From assembly GCA_963575645.1 (NCBI GenBank), contig OY754467.1:54283108-54347107 (forward strand): DNA of 64,000 nt, in the 5' to 3' direction. Under the pieces are notes generated by a model. It worked only from the letters and a program-made list of their open reading frames with translations, was not told the DNA's origin and ran no database searches. This DNA is from Xanthostigma xanthostigma. Lineage: Eukaryota; Arthropoda; Insecta; Raphidioptera; Raphidiidae. Below are positions 1 through 10,372 of this stretch, piece by piece (position 1 is the stretch's first letter; every line of letters begins with the position of its first letter). The translations under genes and the position numbers were made by a program.

Positions 1-322
1 GATGGGCAGTTAACTGAAAAAAAAATCGGCAGGTGTAGAATTGTGGTTTTTCCGGAAAATTTTGAAATTCCGTTCACTAGAGTATTTTCAACAGCTCTGG
101 ATGTGATGCCCTTTAATTTTTAGTTTCTTTATTACACTGCCTACATCAAATGTCAATATTTTGGAAGTTGGAATGGACCGCTCGCCCAATTAGCTGAAAT
201 TTTTGAAGTACACTTCTTTAGGTACGCTAATTGACTTGGGGAGTAAGCTGGTGAATGCCTGATAGTGCGTGATCGGGCGCTAGGCGAACGGAAGTTAAGA
301 GGGAGATATAAGTTAGTGAAGA
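1..322. other. Unassigned AT-rich sequence before a minisatellite
   Basis: No gene is recognisable here. The stretch leads straight into the 57-bp tandem array and may be the left part of the same repeat element. No terminal repeat was found to set its limits. Confidence 0.4.
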
Positions 323-550
323 TACTTGGCGCCATCGGGTGGCCGAAAATATAAGCAGCACTGACAATAGAATAACACATACTTGGCGCCACCAGGTGGC
401 CGAAAATATAAGCAGCACTGACAACAGAATGACACATACTTGGCGCCATCAGGTGGCCGAAAATATAAGCAGTACTGCCAATAGAATGACACATACTTGG
501 CGCCATCAGGTGGCCGAAAATATAAGCCGTACTGACAATAGAATGACACT
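323..550. repeat. Minisatellite, four copies of a 57-bp unit
   Basis: Four consecutive units start at 323, 380, 437 and 494, each opening with TACTTGGCGCCA and containing GGTGGCCGAAAATATAAGC. Units differ by only a few bases. Because 57 is a multiple of three, open frames run through the array on both strands as repetitive peptides. These are by-products of the period and are not genes. Confidence 0.92.
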
Positions 551-654
551 TCCACGTTTAAAGTGAATAAAATTGCGAATTCATTTTAAAGTTCATATTT
601 TGTGAATTTTCGGGTGAATAATAACAAATTAAAGATTTATTTCAGTCGTGTGGT

Positions 655-930
655 CTAAACTCTAAAGCACACTCGTTTTTTTTTTTTTTTGAGAATGCAA
701 CCCGATGCCAAGCGGGATCTGGATGTATTGTTACCTTGAAGAGTCTTCTTTGCAGTTTGTCTAAATCTAACACGATCATTCAATAAATTAGTGACGCCTC
801 TACGTCTGGTCAAGATACAAGTCTGACCGCCTAGCCTGCTCGGCCACAGTACTCTTCGATCCACGTGAACTAGCCGCGAAACAAAATAACATCTCGTACA
901 GTGCGCGGCAAAAATGTTCACACTCCTATA
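655..930 (-). mobile_element. Possible 3' end of a poly(A) retroelement
   Basis: Read on the minus strand, a more GC-rich stretch ends in a run of 15 A (T run at 676-690 on the plus strand), as expected of a LINE or SINE 3' end. An 88-codon open frame on the minus strand runs into the A tract but matches nothing I recognise. No target-site duplication was confirmed, so the assignment is tentative. Confidence 0.35.
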
Positions 931-1090
931 TTACGACTATACGGTAAATGCCTTTAACAATGTCGACCGCAGTCGCAGGCGAAACGTCAGGTAGAAATAC
1001 CAATGAATCAGAGCCTACAAGCCCGGAAACCAAGAAAATTTTGAAAGGCTCTCCGTAACAAAGAGGGGGAAAAAACTCTGTTGACGTAAC

Positions 1091-1567
1091 AGTTATTGGC
1101 GTAACTAGTAGTCTAAGTCATTCATCGCGCTGACAGGTCATGACTTAGCCTACAAGTTGCGCCCATAATTTTATTCAACAATCGCGCGTTATTCATGTTT
1201 TAATTATAATGAGATGTTGTAAATATCTATTTATTTCTTTATAAAAAAAACTGTCAATACTAACAGCACCAAACAGCACGATTCAATGTTTTGGTTTGAG
1301 GTTAGCCGGTTATGAATAAACTCCATGTCGAAAACATTCGGCCTCTCAATTTTAGTCACAATGGGTAACAACACGGAGTTGTTGTTACCTACTATTTCGT
1401 TACGACTCAGAAAATAGTTACGTTTATTTTCATTACTCCACAATAGCCGAGCTAGTAGGAATCTTCATTGAGTTATGACAAGTAATTGTCACCGGTCGGT
1501 AAATGGCTATTTAGGGTTCGGTTTTTAGGCATGATAAAACATGAATAACACGCATGAGTTGAATAAA
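1091..1567. mobile_element. TIR element family E1, copy 1
   Basis: Almost the same sequence recurs at 34482-34970. The inner body is bounded by inverted ends: TTTTATTCAAC at 1169-1179 and GTTGAATAAA near 1558-1567. A roughly 80-bp imperfect hairpin lies on its left flank (1093-1168) and is shared by both copies. The internal sequence has no transposase, so it is a non-autonomous element. Confidence 0.75.
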
Positions 1568-2242
1568 TACCTTTCCAAAACACTAAAAGTTTCCATAATA
1601 AGAGATAGTCGGTGTTTTGGGAAGGCATTTGCCCGCCCGAAATCGTAGCATCTTTTACCGGGCCTTCGCCCTACTTGTTCACGATCATCGGTGAGTTTCG
1701 AACCCCGGTTTCGTCTAATTCAACTACACCTTTGACACTAAAAATATGACATTAAAAAAGGCGAGCTCGTTAATAATTTTGGCCAGGAGCGTGTGCATAT
1801 TGGTACTAGTTCAGATAACCCCGGCGGTTGGCGGCCTTTTACAAAAATATATGTGGAACGGATTCTTTCAATATGGATCCGTAGTGTAGCGTATAGCGCA
1901 TAGTCCCGAGCGCAGTGCATTTTAACCTCGTGATGAGATTGTATCGCAGTCGGGTCGTGCATCATCTGAACACGCTGCATTACAAAGGCACTGGGACCTC
2001 GGGGCCCTTTGCAAAGGTGCCAGATGGGGCGGGACACACAACAATACATCATACTTCAATTATTATCTGCTAAATATATGTTATACATTATTGGATAGCA
2101 GTAATAATAAGTGTTTCTTCTCTTTAGGTCAGTGCAGATATTGTTAAACTGACAACAATCTTATTAAATCTTTTTTTATAGGTCGCGGCACGTTATGACA
2201 CTCAATGATTATAGACGGCCGCGCCAAAACTGACCTATTGTG
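1568..2242. other. Intergenic sequence, no gene recognised
   Basis: A moderately GC-rich part (about 1770-2040) gives a 104-codon frame on the minus strand, but it shows no domain I know and no splice context. It could be a decayed retroelement piece. Nothing else stands out. Confidence 0.3.
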
Positions 2243-2895
2243 TTTTTGACGTGATAACGTCTTATAAATTGATGAATCACCAATCTTATAAATTGATAAA
2301 ACACCGGCTGCATGCACGAAAAAGTGTAACGTTCCTAAATCCTAACGTTCGTAACGCGTAACGTTCCGCCTGACCCTGTGCGTGCTTTTTGCTAATTTCT
2401 CGCTCAATTTAAATCAGATCGGTTTGAAACCAGTCTTAAACGAAAGAGGAGAACATTTTACATAGATTTCGTATAACAGAATTTGCCTAAACAGTTTTTT
2501 TATACAAATTTATATAGAAAAATAGCTGTATAAATGCAATGTTGTCTAATGCATGGCGCGACGCGGTCGGTCGTCTTTGTTTGCCGTACATGGAAATTAG
2601 AAGATAACGTATGTCTTGTCTTAACATGAAAACGGCTGCATTTCTAATGTTTAATTCAATTTTTTGACATTAGTATTTTGTGAAATGCAACGCATTCTAA
2701 GTTAAGTATTGGAATAACTAATTATTATTAGAACATAATACTTTGACAGTTGCAAACGTCACTTTTGACATTTCTTATCATTCCGACACCAAGGATAAGC
2801 GGATTGAAACCAAATTTTGGGAGGTTTAGGTTATGTATTACGGAATACGTTATCACGTAAAACTATCGTCCGTAAACCGACTTTACAGACAATCA
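2243..2895 (-). mobile_element. Non-autonomous DNA element family E2, copy 1
   Basis: This is the reverse complement of the element at 19636-20328. One end carries TTTTTGACGTGATAACGT (from 2243). The other carries the complement of TTGGTTGTCTGTAAAG preceded by ACGTTATCACGTAAAA, so the subterminal GATAACGT blocks are inverted. No transposase frame is present. Shorter deletion derivatives lie at 24024-24600 and 40763-40984. Confidence 0.75.
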
Positions 2896-3000
2896 ATTTT
2901 TTTGTACAATACGCAGGAAAAAAATGTTTGATTCTCATTTTTTGCTCCAAAACTGCAAACATGAGACAGTATAATAAACGCAGAATTATACGTCAAGATT

Positions 3001-3312
3001 ACTAGCGGTCCCGCCCGGTTGCAAAAGAACGAATGGGGGAGAGGGACATGAGTACGCACATTCATCTTAGTTTACCGAGATGAATGTTGTGTCTCAATTT
3101 TATGATGATCGGAGTTACCGTTCAAAAGTTACATTTTGCAGCATTTTTCATTGATGTTCCGCTCCTATTGGCCGTAGCGTGATATTATAGCCTGACTTAA
3201 TAAATGGGCTATCAAACAAAAAAAAATTTCAATTCAAACCTGTAGTTCCTGAGATTAGCACGTTCGACCAAACAAACAAACTCTTCAGCTTTATAAGTAT
3301 ATTAGTATAGAT
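3001..3312 (-). mobile_element. Helitron-like element family Hc, short form, copy a
   Basis: On the minus strand it begins TCTATACTAATATA near 3312 and ends CCGCTAGT at 3001, the TC/CTAGT arrangement of non-autonomous Helitrons. The body holds GAACTACAGG-type sequence and an AAACAAACAAACTC tract shared with the copies at 5605, 20767, 21308 and 24757. This copy lacks the tRNA-derived insert. Confidence 0.75.
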
Positions 3313-3708
3313 AAGTATATAGCTTATTGAAGTTCAGGATCAGAGGTGCATTTTTTCGCCAATAAAATTTTTTTTATTACTCATGCGGGAAAAGTGGTAT
3401 CTTTACGCATGCTGTTACGGTTGAAAAGTAGCTATTTTCATTCGCGTGCGGAAACTGTATTTGTCGCACTGAAATTATTGTTTGCCGCACGCAAATTCAG
3501 AGAAAAAAACAAAATAATAACGGTGTTAATGTCAACGAAACAAACTGTCATTTGAAGCAGATTTGAGGTTAAAATTTTCGATTATGGAATTTTATTCTTG
3601 ACAATTTTAACTGAATTTTCAACTTTTTAATGATTTAATTTTAATTTTTGTTATTGCTAATTTCTTTTTTTAATTCGTGATAAAATATTAATTTAATTTG
3701 TAATAAAA

Positions 3709-3769
3709 AATAGTATGTGCAACTCGTGCGGCATTGTCGATTGCCGCACTAGTTGCACAATATACTATT
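3709..3769. repeat. Imperfect hairpin containing GTGCGGCA
   Basis: Left arm 3709-3733 and right arm 3742-3769 pair over GTGCAACTcGTGCGGCA with one mismatch and a 3-nt offset. The surrounding 3340-3770 region repeats TGCCGCAC and GCGTGCGG motifs. It looks like the end of a short dispersed element. Function is unknown. Confidence 0.55.
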
Positions 3770-4215
3770 TGTATTGCTTAAATAAATCAATTTTATTTGA
3801 TTCAACAAAATGTTTGGTTGCATTTTTCTTTTCTGGACTAGGATAAAAATTTCCGAAAACATCCGAACTCTACTAGAAATTACTTGCCAACCTATGGCCT
3901 ATACTCCAGGTTTTCGCTCACACGTTTAAGACGATTAGAATAAATGTATTAGTACAATATATTCATTCGCTTGTACATGCGCTATGGATGTTCGTATAGT
4001 ATGGACATCAATTGACTGGAACATTTGTTTCACTTGAGTTGGTACTAAATACCTCCCCGCAGCCGTTCATCGCAACGCGGCATAACGCGCGCTAAACTGT
4101 GCCGCAACTGCTCGGCCGGAGCGGGTCTCCTCTACTCGGTTCGACTTTGCACTGCTGTGAACAAGGGATGAACACAAGTTGGGTATTCTACTGAAACTTC
4201 CTACCGCCTAGACTG

Positions 4216-4682
4216 CAGAGGTTCCCAAACTTTTTTGTCTCGTAGACCACTTGCCCTGTTTTTCGGTTTTGGGTAGACCCCCTGCTTATCTGATATTGAT
4301 TTTTTGCAAATGCATTAATTTCAAATGTATTTTTGACAACCGGTATAGTGCTACTCACTTTGAACGATTTAAATTTATAACGGTAGTGAAATGTAGTGTG
4401 AAATGTTTAGTTTTATACATTTATTAATTAGATTCAAATTAAACGAATCAAATTAAAATTTACTTTCTGTTACATAAAATAACTAAGCAAAAAATAAATG
4501 CTTTTAGTGTGAGGGATGAACCTGATGCTTTAATAATAAATTTTCAACATTTGGCATCAATTTAGTTAAATTTAATCTTAAATCTCTTCGGTTAACGATG
4601 TCCAGTTTGTTTCTTTTTATGTTAGGAGATTCACTATCGTTGACCCCCATTTTCATTTCATGGACCACTTTGGGAATCACTG
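4216..4682. mobile_element. hAT-type non-autonomous element with 8-bp duplication
   Basis: The ends are CAGAGGTTCCCAAA (4216) and TTTGGGAATCACTG (to 4682), imperfect inverted repeats. The flanks are GCCTAGAC (4206-4213) and GCCTAGAG (4683-4690), a 7/8 match consistent with the 8-bp duplication made by hAT transposases. The interior is AT-rich without a coding frame. Confidence 0.75.
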
Positions 4683-4846
4683 GCCTAGAGTCTAAACCAT
4701 AGATATATATATTTAATAGATTGCGGATACACTAGCGCCTCCTGTACCTTTTAGAAGTCATTTTGTACGTGGAAAACGCCGTTAAAAGCGCGCGAGATTC
4801 AAAAATATTAATTATTTTATAATATGATTTTATTGAGAAAAACGAC

Positions 4847-5120
4847 AAAACTCACAGTAAACATTGATATTTCGCTCCAAAATCTATTTTTATACTGAAA
4901 CGTTTCAAAAATTACAAAATTGAGCATAAATATAATGTAAAGCTTAGAATATTTTACATTGTCAATTTGGCATCAAGGTTGACAAGCATTGATGCCAATC
5001 TGACAATGTAAAATGTTCTAAGCTTTTATATTATATTTATGCTCAGTTATGTAATTTTTGAAACGTTTCAATATAAAAATAGGTTTTGGAGCGAAATATC
5101 ACTGTTTACTGCGAGTTTTA
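4847..5120. repeat. Long palindrome with arms of about 130 nt
   Basis: The left arm 4847-4976 and right arm 4989-5120 are near-exact inverted copies separated by a 12-nt spacer. Shared blocks include GGAGCGAAATATCA and TAAGCTTT. A second hairpin follows directly (5124-5143 pairing with 5155-5174, one mismatch). The structure is typical of a foldback element. Confidence 0.8.
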
Positions 5121-5604
5121 TTGTTTAGAAAAGCATGATGGAGATTAGGTTGGCCTCCATCATGCATTTCTAAATCACTGTTTACCTTATGCCTCCATAG
5201 TTTACCTGTCAAAAATCCCCCTTAGGACAGTTCGGCGCATTTCTCACCATAGGTCTCACCATTCCTTTGGGTTCCGAATAAAGGAATAAAAAAATAATAA
5301 TAATTCCAATTATCGTGCCAGTTAGCACATCCTTAAATGATACATGGCACAGACAACGCATGAAACGTTATAAAACAAAATGAGTGCCTGCCCACGGCCG
5401 TAAATTATGACGCAGATAAAAAAATACGAAATTAAAATTTAACAAAATAATTATAAACACTTCTGCTCTGCCGGCTATAAACATGACTGGGTATCTATTA
5501 TCCATTCCACGGCTGTGTGGCTAATACCACGAATGGCATCGTTAATAGAGAATAGTCATAAAATATATATTTTTTGTTTGCTCTTCGATAGACACGTATA
5601 TTCT

Positions 5605-6320
5605 ACTAGAGGTCCCGCCCGGTTTCACCCGGGTGCAAAAGAACGAATGGGGAAGGAAGGGACATGAGTACGCACATTCATCTTAGTTTACCGAGATGAA
5701 TGTTGTGTCCAAACTTCATAATGATCGGAGTCACCGTTCAAAAGTTTTGTCGTTAAAAAGCAGTTTTTTAAGTAATAAATTTCTTTTAATATAATAAATA
5801 TTTAATTGAAAACGCTGTAGGAAAATTATTTTTATATATGTACCTATAGTTGTAACAGTTTTCAAATGAGCTATTAATTAGATTTATTTAATTTTAACTA
5901 GTCGTAATAAAATTTTTAAAAATTGAAATGTAAGCCTTAGACGAAAGCAATGCAGAAAATAAAAAAAATAAAAATATATTCGCCGACGTGGGGCTTGAAC
6001 CCACCACCCTGGCATTAAGAGTCTTACGCTCTACCGACTGAGCTATCCGGGCTTGTGAACGTGACGCGCTAATATTGCAATATTTAGTTAAAGAATTTCA
6101 CCTGATAATATTTGTCGGACGGACTAATTTTGAGATACATCTTGCAACATTTTTCATTGATGTTCCGCTCCAATTGATGGTATTATATAGCCTATAGCCT
6201 TCCTCGATAAATGGGCTATCCTACAAAAAATTTTTTTTCAATTCGAACCAGTAGTTTCTGAGATAAACGCGTTCAAACAAACAAACAAACAAACTCTTCA
6301 GCTTTATATATTAGTATAGC
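5605..6320 (-). mobile_element. Helitron-like family Hc, long form with captured SINE, copy b
   Basis: It has the same ends as the short form, with CTAGT on the minus strand at 5605 and CTATACTAATATATAAAGC near 6320. A 365-bp insert (5753-6117) is bounded by TTTTGTCG at 5745-5752 and TTTGTCG at 6111-6117, which looks like the target-site duplication of a tRNA-derived SINE. The 5' end abuts the 3' end of another Helitron-like element at 6321 without spacer. Confidence 0.75.
5981..6052 (-). repeat. tRNA-Lys(CTT)-like SINE head
   Basis: The minus strand reads GCCCGGATAGCTCAGTCGG, then an anticodon-loop-like CTCTTAA, then GGTGGGTTCAAGCCC, which are good A and B box internal promoter sequences. 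The acceptor stem and anticodon stem contain several mispairs. It sits inside a repeat present in two nearly identical copies, so it is a SINE module and not a working tRNA gene. Confidence 0.75.
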
Positions 6321-6925
6321 GGCCCTGTACGTGCTTCGCTACGTATAAAGTGAAATAATAAAACAATAGCGTAAAGTATTCGTGGATAACTGGTCTTTAA
6401 AACACTTGCTCTATTTCGAGGGTTCACTCCGGCTGCGCCGTCGTGCTCGAAAAAAAAAGCATTTGTTTTAAACGTTATTCAGTTTTTTTACATCCTCGAT
6501 CTAGATATATGGTTGTTAAGTTCGTTGCGCCATCTATTGAATATTCACTCAATCCAGTCAACAGGTATCGCCATCTCATATGGTTGTTAAGTTCGTTGCG
6601 CCATCTATTGAATATTCACTCAATCCAGTCAACAGGTATCGCCATCTCATATGGTTGTTAAGTTCGTTGCGCCATCTATTGAATATTCACTCAATCCAGT
6701 CAACAGGTATCGCCATCTTATATGGTTGTATTATGACTGTCAAGGAATAGACAAATAATTTGCAATAAAATAATATTGCGACTATAAATTGAAATGTAAG
6801 CTATCCTATCTTTCAAGTTGGGTCGAATGGCACACGGTGTGCAAATCAAATTTAAAATCGGTTCAGTAGTTTAGAAGTTCATCGCGGACAAACATGTGAC
6901 ACGTAATTTTTATATATAAAGGAGA
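6321..6925 (-). mobile_element. Helitron-like element family H1 with internal tandem repeats
   Basis: On the minus strand it starts TCTCCTTTATATATAAAAAT (6925). It ends with a hairpin ACGTAGCGAAGCACGT followed by CAGGGCCGCTA. A second copy at 53029-53531 keeps the full CTAGT terminus. Three full 71-bp units and a partial fourth lie at 6511-6730. No Rep/helicase frame is present, so it is non-autonomous. Confidence 0.75.
6511..6730. repeat. 71-bp tandem repeat inside the H1 element
   Basis: Units begin GGTTGTTAAGTTCGTTGCGC at 6511, 6582 and 6653, with a truncated start at 6724. The related element at 53029-53531 has only two units, the second shortened, so the array varies in copy number between elements. 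Confidence 0.9.
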
Positions 6926-7037
6926 TAGATACGACCTGCTTTACACGTACAGTCTGTAACAGAGATATTATAAGCTAAGTGATTGTCCGTGTGTCAAAAT
7001 ATAGTGAAAAGCGAATTTCACTTGAACGCACGCACAC

Positions 7038-7317
7038 TATATAAAAGAAAGAAGGTTTCATAATACTCTCGTTTAAGATACAAAAATGATAGCGGGTAGA
7101 GATATAAGTCTTAACAAGTGCAAGCGAGAAGTCAATCACTCACGTATTCACTCACACACAATTGCCCATATAAAAAGAAGACTAACGCCGCACACAACAA
7201 TCGCTATCGGCCGCGGAAATCTTTAAAACACGAGAGCAGCGCTCCATTGCTGTCCAAGTGGATATCGCGTTTCAATTGTTCAGCGTCGAGTGTCAATTGT
7301 TCGTCGCGGGCCACTGT
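7038..7317 (+). promoter_or_regulatory. Candidate TATA promoter and non-coding first exon
   Basis: A TATATAAAAG box lies at 7038-7047. It is followed by about 270 bp that are clearly richer in GC than the surroundings, and then a consensus splice donor CACT|GTAAGTGGG with GT at 7316-7317. This is what a 5' untranslated first exon would look like. No downstream exon could be tied to it, and it may be coincidence or part of a repeat. Confidence 0.25.
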
Positions 7318-7687
7318 AAGTGGGAGTGCGACAGAGAGCGCGACTCGCACGCCCCCGCCAGTAAATTACTGAACTATAATCGAATTCCATTTTCAAAAAG
7401 GTGTTTAGAGGAAGTCCCACCACATCAATATTTTATATTGTCTTTTTCTTCTTCTCATTCTTCTTGTTATATATTATTTTATCATCCTTGTTTTGTGCTT
7501 GGAATGTACTAACATTGTTGCAAAACACAATAATAGGATAACAATTTTCCTATATAGATTGTTTTAAAATTTTGAACAATTGACACCGTGGTTTGAGCTT
7601 AGCAATTTACAATTTCGTAGAACACAAGTTGTATTTTTTAGAAGAAATTATTTAAAATATTCCCCAACTACTTTCTAAATAAATAAA

Positions 7688-8253
7688 GTTTAAAAAAAAC
7701 TAAAAAACACGCTTTATATCGAACTAAAAAGTAAAAAATATTTTTTTTTAAATAAGCTTAAAACAATAATGAATAAAAAATACTAGTATATTAAATGTGA
7801 AAAAAGCGTGGGGCGCTTTGTTCCACATTTTCGTACATCGAGCGCCCCACGCTTTTTTCACAATAATACTAGTATTTTTTATTCATTATTGTTTTAAGCT
7901 TAGGTATTTTAAAAAAATATATTTTTTACTTTTTAGTTCGATATAAAGCGTGTTTTTTAGTTTTTTTTAAACTATATTATTTTCCACTTTTAGTTCGATT
8001 TATTGTCAAAAATTTGCCGAAAAAAAAAGCATTTTTTTTTCTCGTCGTGGAAGGGACTAGAACCCACGACCCGTGATTCCGAGAGTTGACGTCAGCGAAG
8101 GCCCGTGCCTTAGACCGTACGGCTAACCACTGTAGTTACAGTGCTGGCATATTATACTACAGTAATAAACCACTTGCTGTAGTCCAAACGAAGGTTACAA
8201 ACATACACACATCCATACAAACTTACAAGTGAAGTTAATATAAAGCGTGTAAA
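7688..8253 (-). mobile_element. Foldback element family P2, copy 1, with tRNA-like module
   Basis: The palindrome 7688-7973 has arms sharing ACACGCTTTATAT, AATAAGCTTAAAACAATAAT and an inner GC-rich stem (7798-7818 with 7841-7861) around a 22-nt loop. Outside it, 8042-8140 on the minus strand resembles a type II (Leu-like) tRNA with A-box-like CGGTCTAAGGC and B-box-like GGTCGTGGGTTCTAGTCCC. The far end repeats ATAAAGCGTGT, giving the whole element inverted termini. Confidence 0.75.
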
Positions 8254-9095
8254 AATATACAAAGCTATTTTTTGTATAATAAATTAAAAAAATTACTGGT
8301 CTAAAAAAACAGAGCTGTTGATATATTTAACCACTTTGAAAAAAATTAAAAAATTAAAGCTTCGAACATAGCTCAAAAATTTCAACAAATACTTATAAAG
8401 AATTTTGAGTCACATGAGTCATAATAGCATCCACGCACGAAATATATATAGGCATTTTTTGCAGCTACCCCTATTAAAATATTTTATTTTCATTTAATTT
8501 CCAAAATTTTTGAGAGTTCAATTTTGAGCAAATTCATGACTTTAACGACACAGAAAATTTCAAACATATACGGCGCTAAATAAGTTTAATTTCGAAAACA
8601 GCTGTTAAATGAGCCTTCATTTGAAAAAAAAATGTAGTAACCTCTTCGGTCTTTCAGATTCAAAATTCCTATTATGAATTCTATTATAAGTAATTGACGT
8701 TTGTAATAAAAATAGACAATATTGATAAAGAATATAATAGACCGTCTCAAAGCGTACCTATATTGTAAAGCATTAAAGTGTAGTTCAAAGAGAAGGTGAA
8801 CTGTACAACAACCATAACCACAAGCTCACAACCATGATCATAATCAGCACACAGACATTTGCAAACCTGGTATTGATCATACCAAACATACCAGAAAGTG
8901 TACATCACCGGTGAACTTGCATTTTAAATGTTTTAAATGTGCTAAGTATATGTGCAATTTTTATTGGTCCCGCATTTAAGAATCTGTCGCAAATTCGTTG
9001 ATTTATCCATAATATGTGTTCCTGCAGTCTCAATTTTAATGAAGATTGACTCTATTCAATAAATAGAGTAACTGTGATCCATTGAAGTTAATGAT

Positions 9096-9203
9096 GAGTA
9101 TTTGGAAAGAATTCCGTGGCATAAGGATCGAAAATGAAGCAAAAAAAGTCTCAGTATTGCTTCATTTTCGATCCTTATGCCACGGAATTCTTTCCAAATA
9201 CTC
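9096..9203. repeat. Perfect 46-bp hairpin
   Basis: Left arm 9096-9141 and right arm 9158-9203 are exact inverted complements, with a 16-nt loop between. I see no mismatch. Such a stem could be a small-RNA precursor or a young foldback repeat. The sequence does not decide between them. Confidence 0.9.
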
Positions 9204-9339
9204 AATTTTAATGTTTTCATGTTTTAAGGAATAACTTGTTGGTGTGTCACGACGCAAGAATTGCACCTAATGTTAGCGTTATCTTGATGCATGCGCTGTA
9301 GCGCAATCAAAGGCATACCTGGCTACATGTGTCAATTAG

Positions 9340-9660
9340 AGCTGTAACAAACCGTATGTATTCGTTACTGAGTAACGGGTACATTGTCTGACTCGAAGTA
9401 ACGAATTGTTACTTACAAATTCATTTCGTTACTCGCATCTTTCGTATCCATGTCAGTTCGACTCCTATGATGCGGCTATACGTTATACGAACGAAGTCAT
9501 ACCGCATCACGTATGCGACGCGCCTCGATGCGATGATGTTAGTACACGATTGTATGTCGTATGAAAAGTAACGAGTAACGCAACACTACGAAAGTAACGG
9601 GTACTGGTTCTTTAAGTAACGAATACATACGGGTACACAATTTCTCGTTACTTTTACAGG
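9340..9660. mobile_element. Likely hAT-like element rich in GTAACG motifs
   Basis: GTAACG or its complement CGTTAC occurs nine times between about 9361 and 9652, in both orientations. The outer parts are inverted: CCGTATGTATTCGTTAC on the left, GTAACGAATACATACGG on the right. Clustered subterminal hexamers are usual for hAT-type transposase binding. The exact ends and the duplication were not fixed. Confidence 0.5.
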
Positions 9661-10372
9661 TCTTATAGTGCCAGAAGATATTTTTTTGAGAGGCAAGACA
9701 AGAGAAGTGTATATCCCGAGTCGGTCGGGACTTTTTTGCATCATAGGGAAAGGTGTTGTATATAACAGAAAGCATGGAAAAATGAAGAAGTCTTTTTTTT
9801 AAATTATTTACAACTAAAATTTGTTTACAACTCTAACTTCTTGTTTATTAATAACAAATCAATTGTAATTGTTTATTTCTGGCAGTTTTAGGTATTCTGT
9901 AACACCTAGAATGGATGGACGCCACGAAAGAGGTGCGATTATACGAAGAAGACAAAAATAGAAAATTCAGGAGACTGAAATAAAAACATGTGTCCTATTA
10001 TTATTTGAGAAATAAAGACAAATTTTTTACATTTGGCACCACCTTGGAATCAATTCTGTCGGCGCCCATGACTAACTAGGTGGGAAAACGTGTTTTCAGA
10101 ATATTGGTAACTGATGTTCCTATTAATTTATCCACAGCTGTACCGCCGGCCTGTTGTGCTGTGTCGGTCTATTATCAGATCGATGTGACGGACTGTTTTA
10201 ATTATCAAAGAGATCAGGCAGAACGACTCGAATCATATTGGCCTTTATAAGCGTGAACATCGACACCGTATTCTCTACTATGTCGCTATCCCTAAATTTA
10301 ACGACAATTCTCATTTTATATTCTTCTGTACACAGAATTGAATTTTAAAATTGTGTCCTCGAAGGTGAATTT

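Noticed and set aside
323-550. CRISPR-like or protein-coding repeat array
   Set aside because: Units are contiguous, with no unique spacers, and the genome is eukaryotic. Open frames follow from the 57-bp period.
5981-6052. Functional tRNA-Lys(CTT) gene on the minus strand (also 21661-21732)
   Set aside because: A and B boxes are good, but the acceptor and anticodon stems have several mispairs, and both copies sit inside the same repeat with the same defects. It is a SINE module.
6443-6661. Repetitive protein MLEKKSICFKRYS... and its twin at 53180-53437
   Set aside because: Both come from the 71-bp tandem repeat in the H1 Helitron-like element read in one frame.
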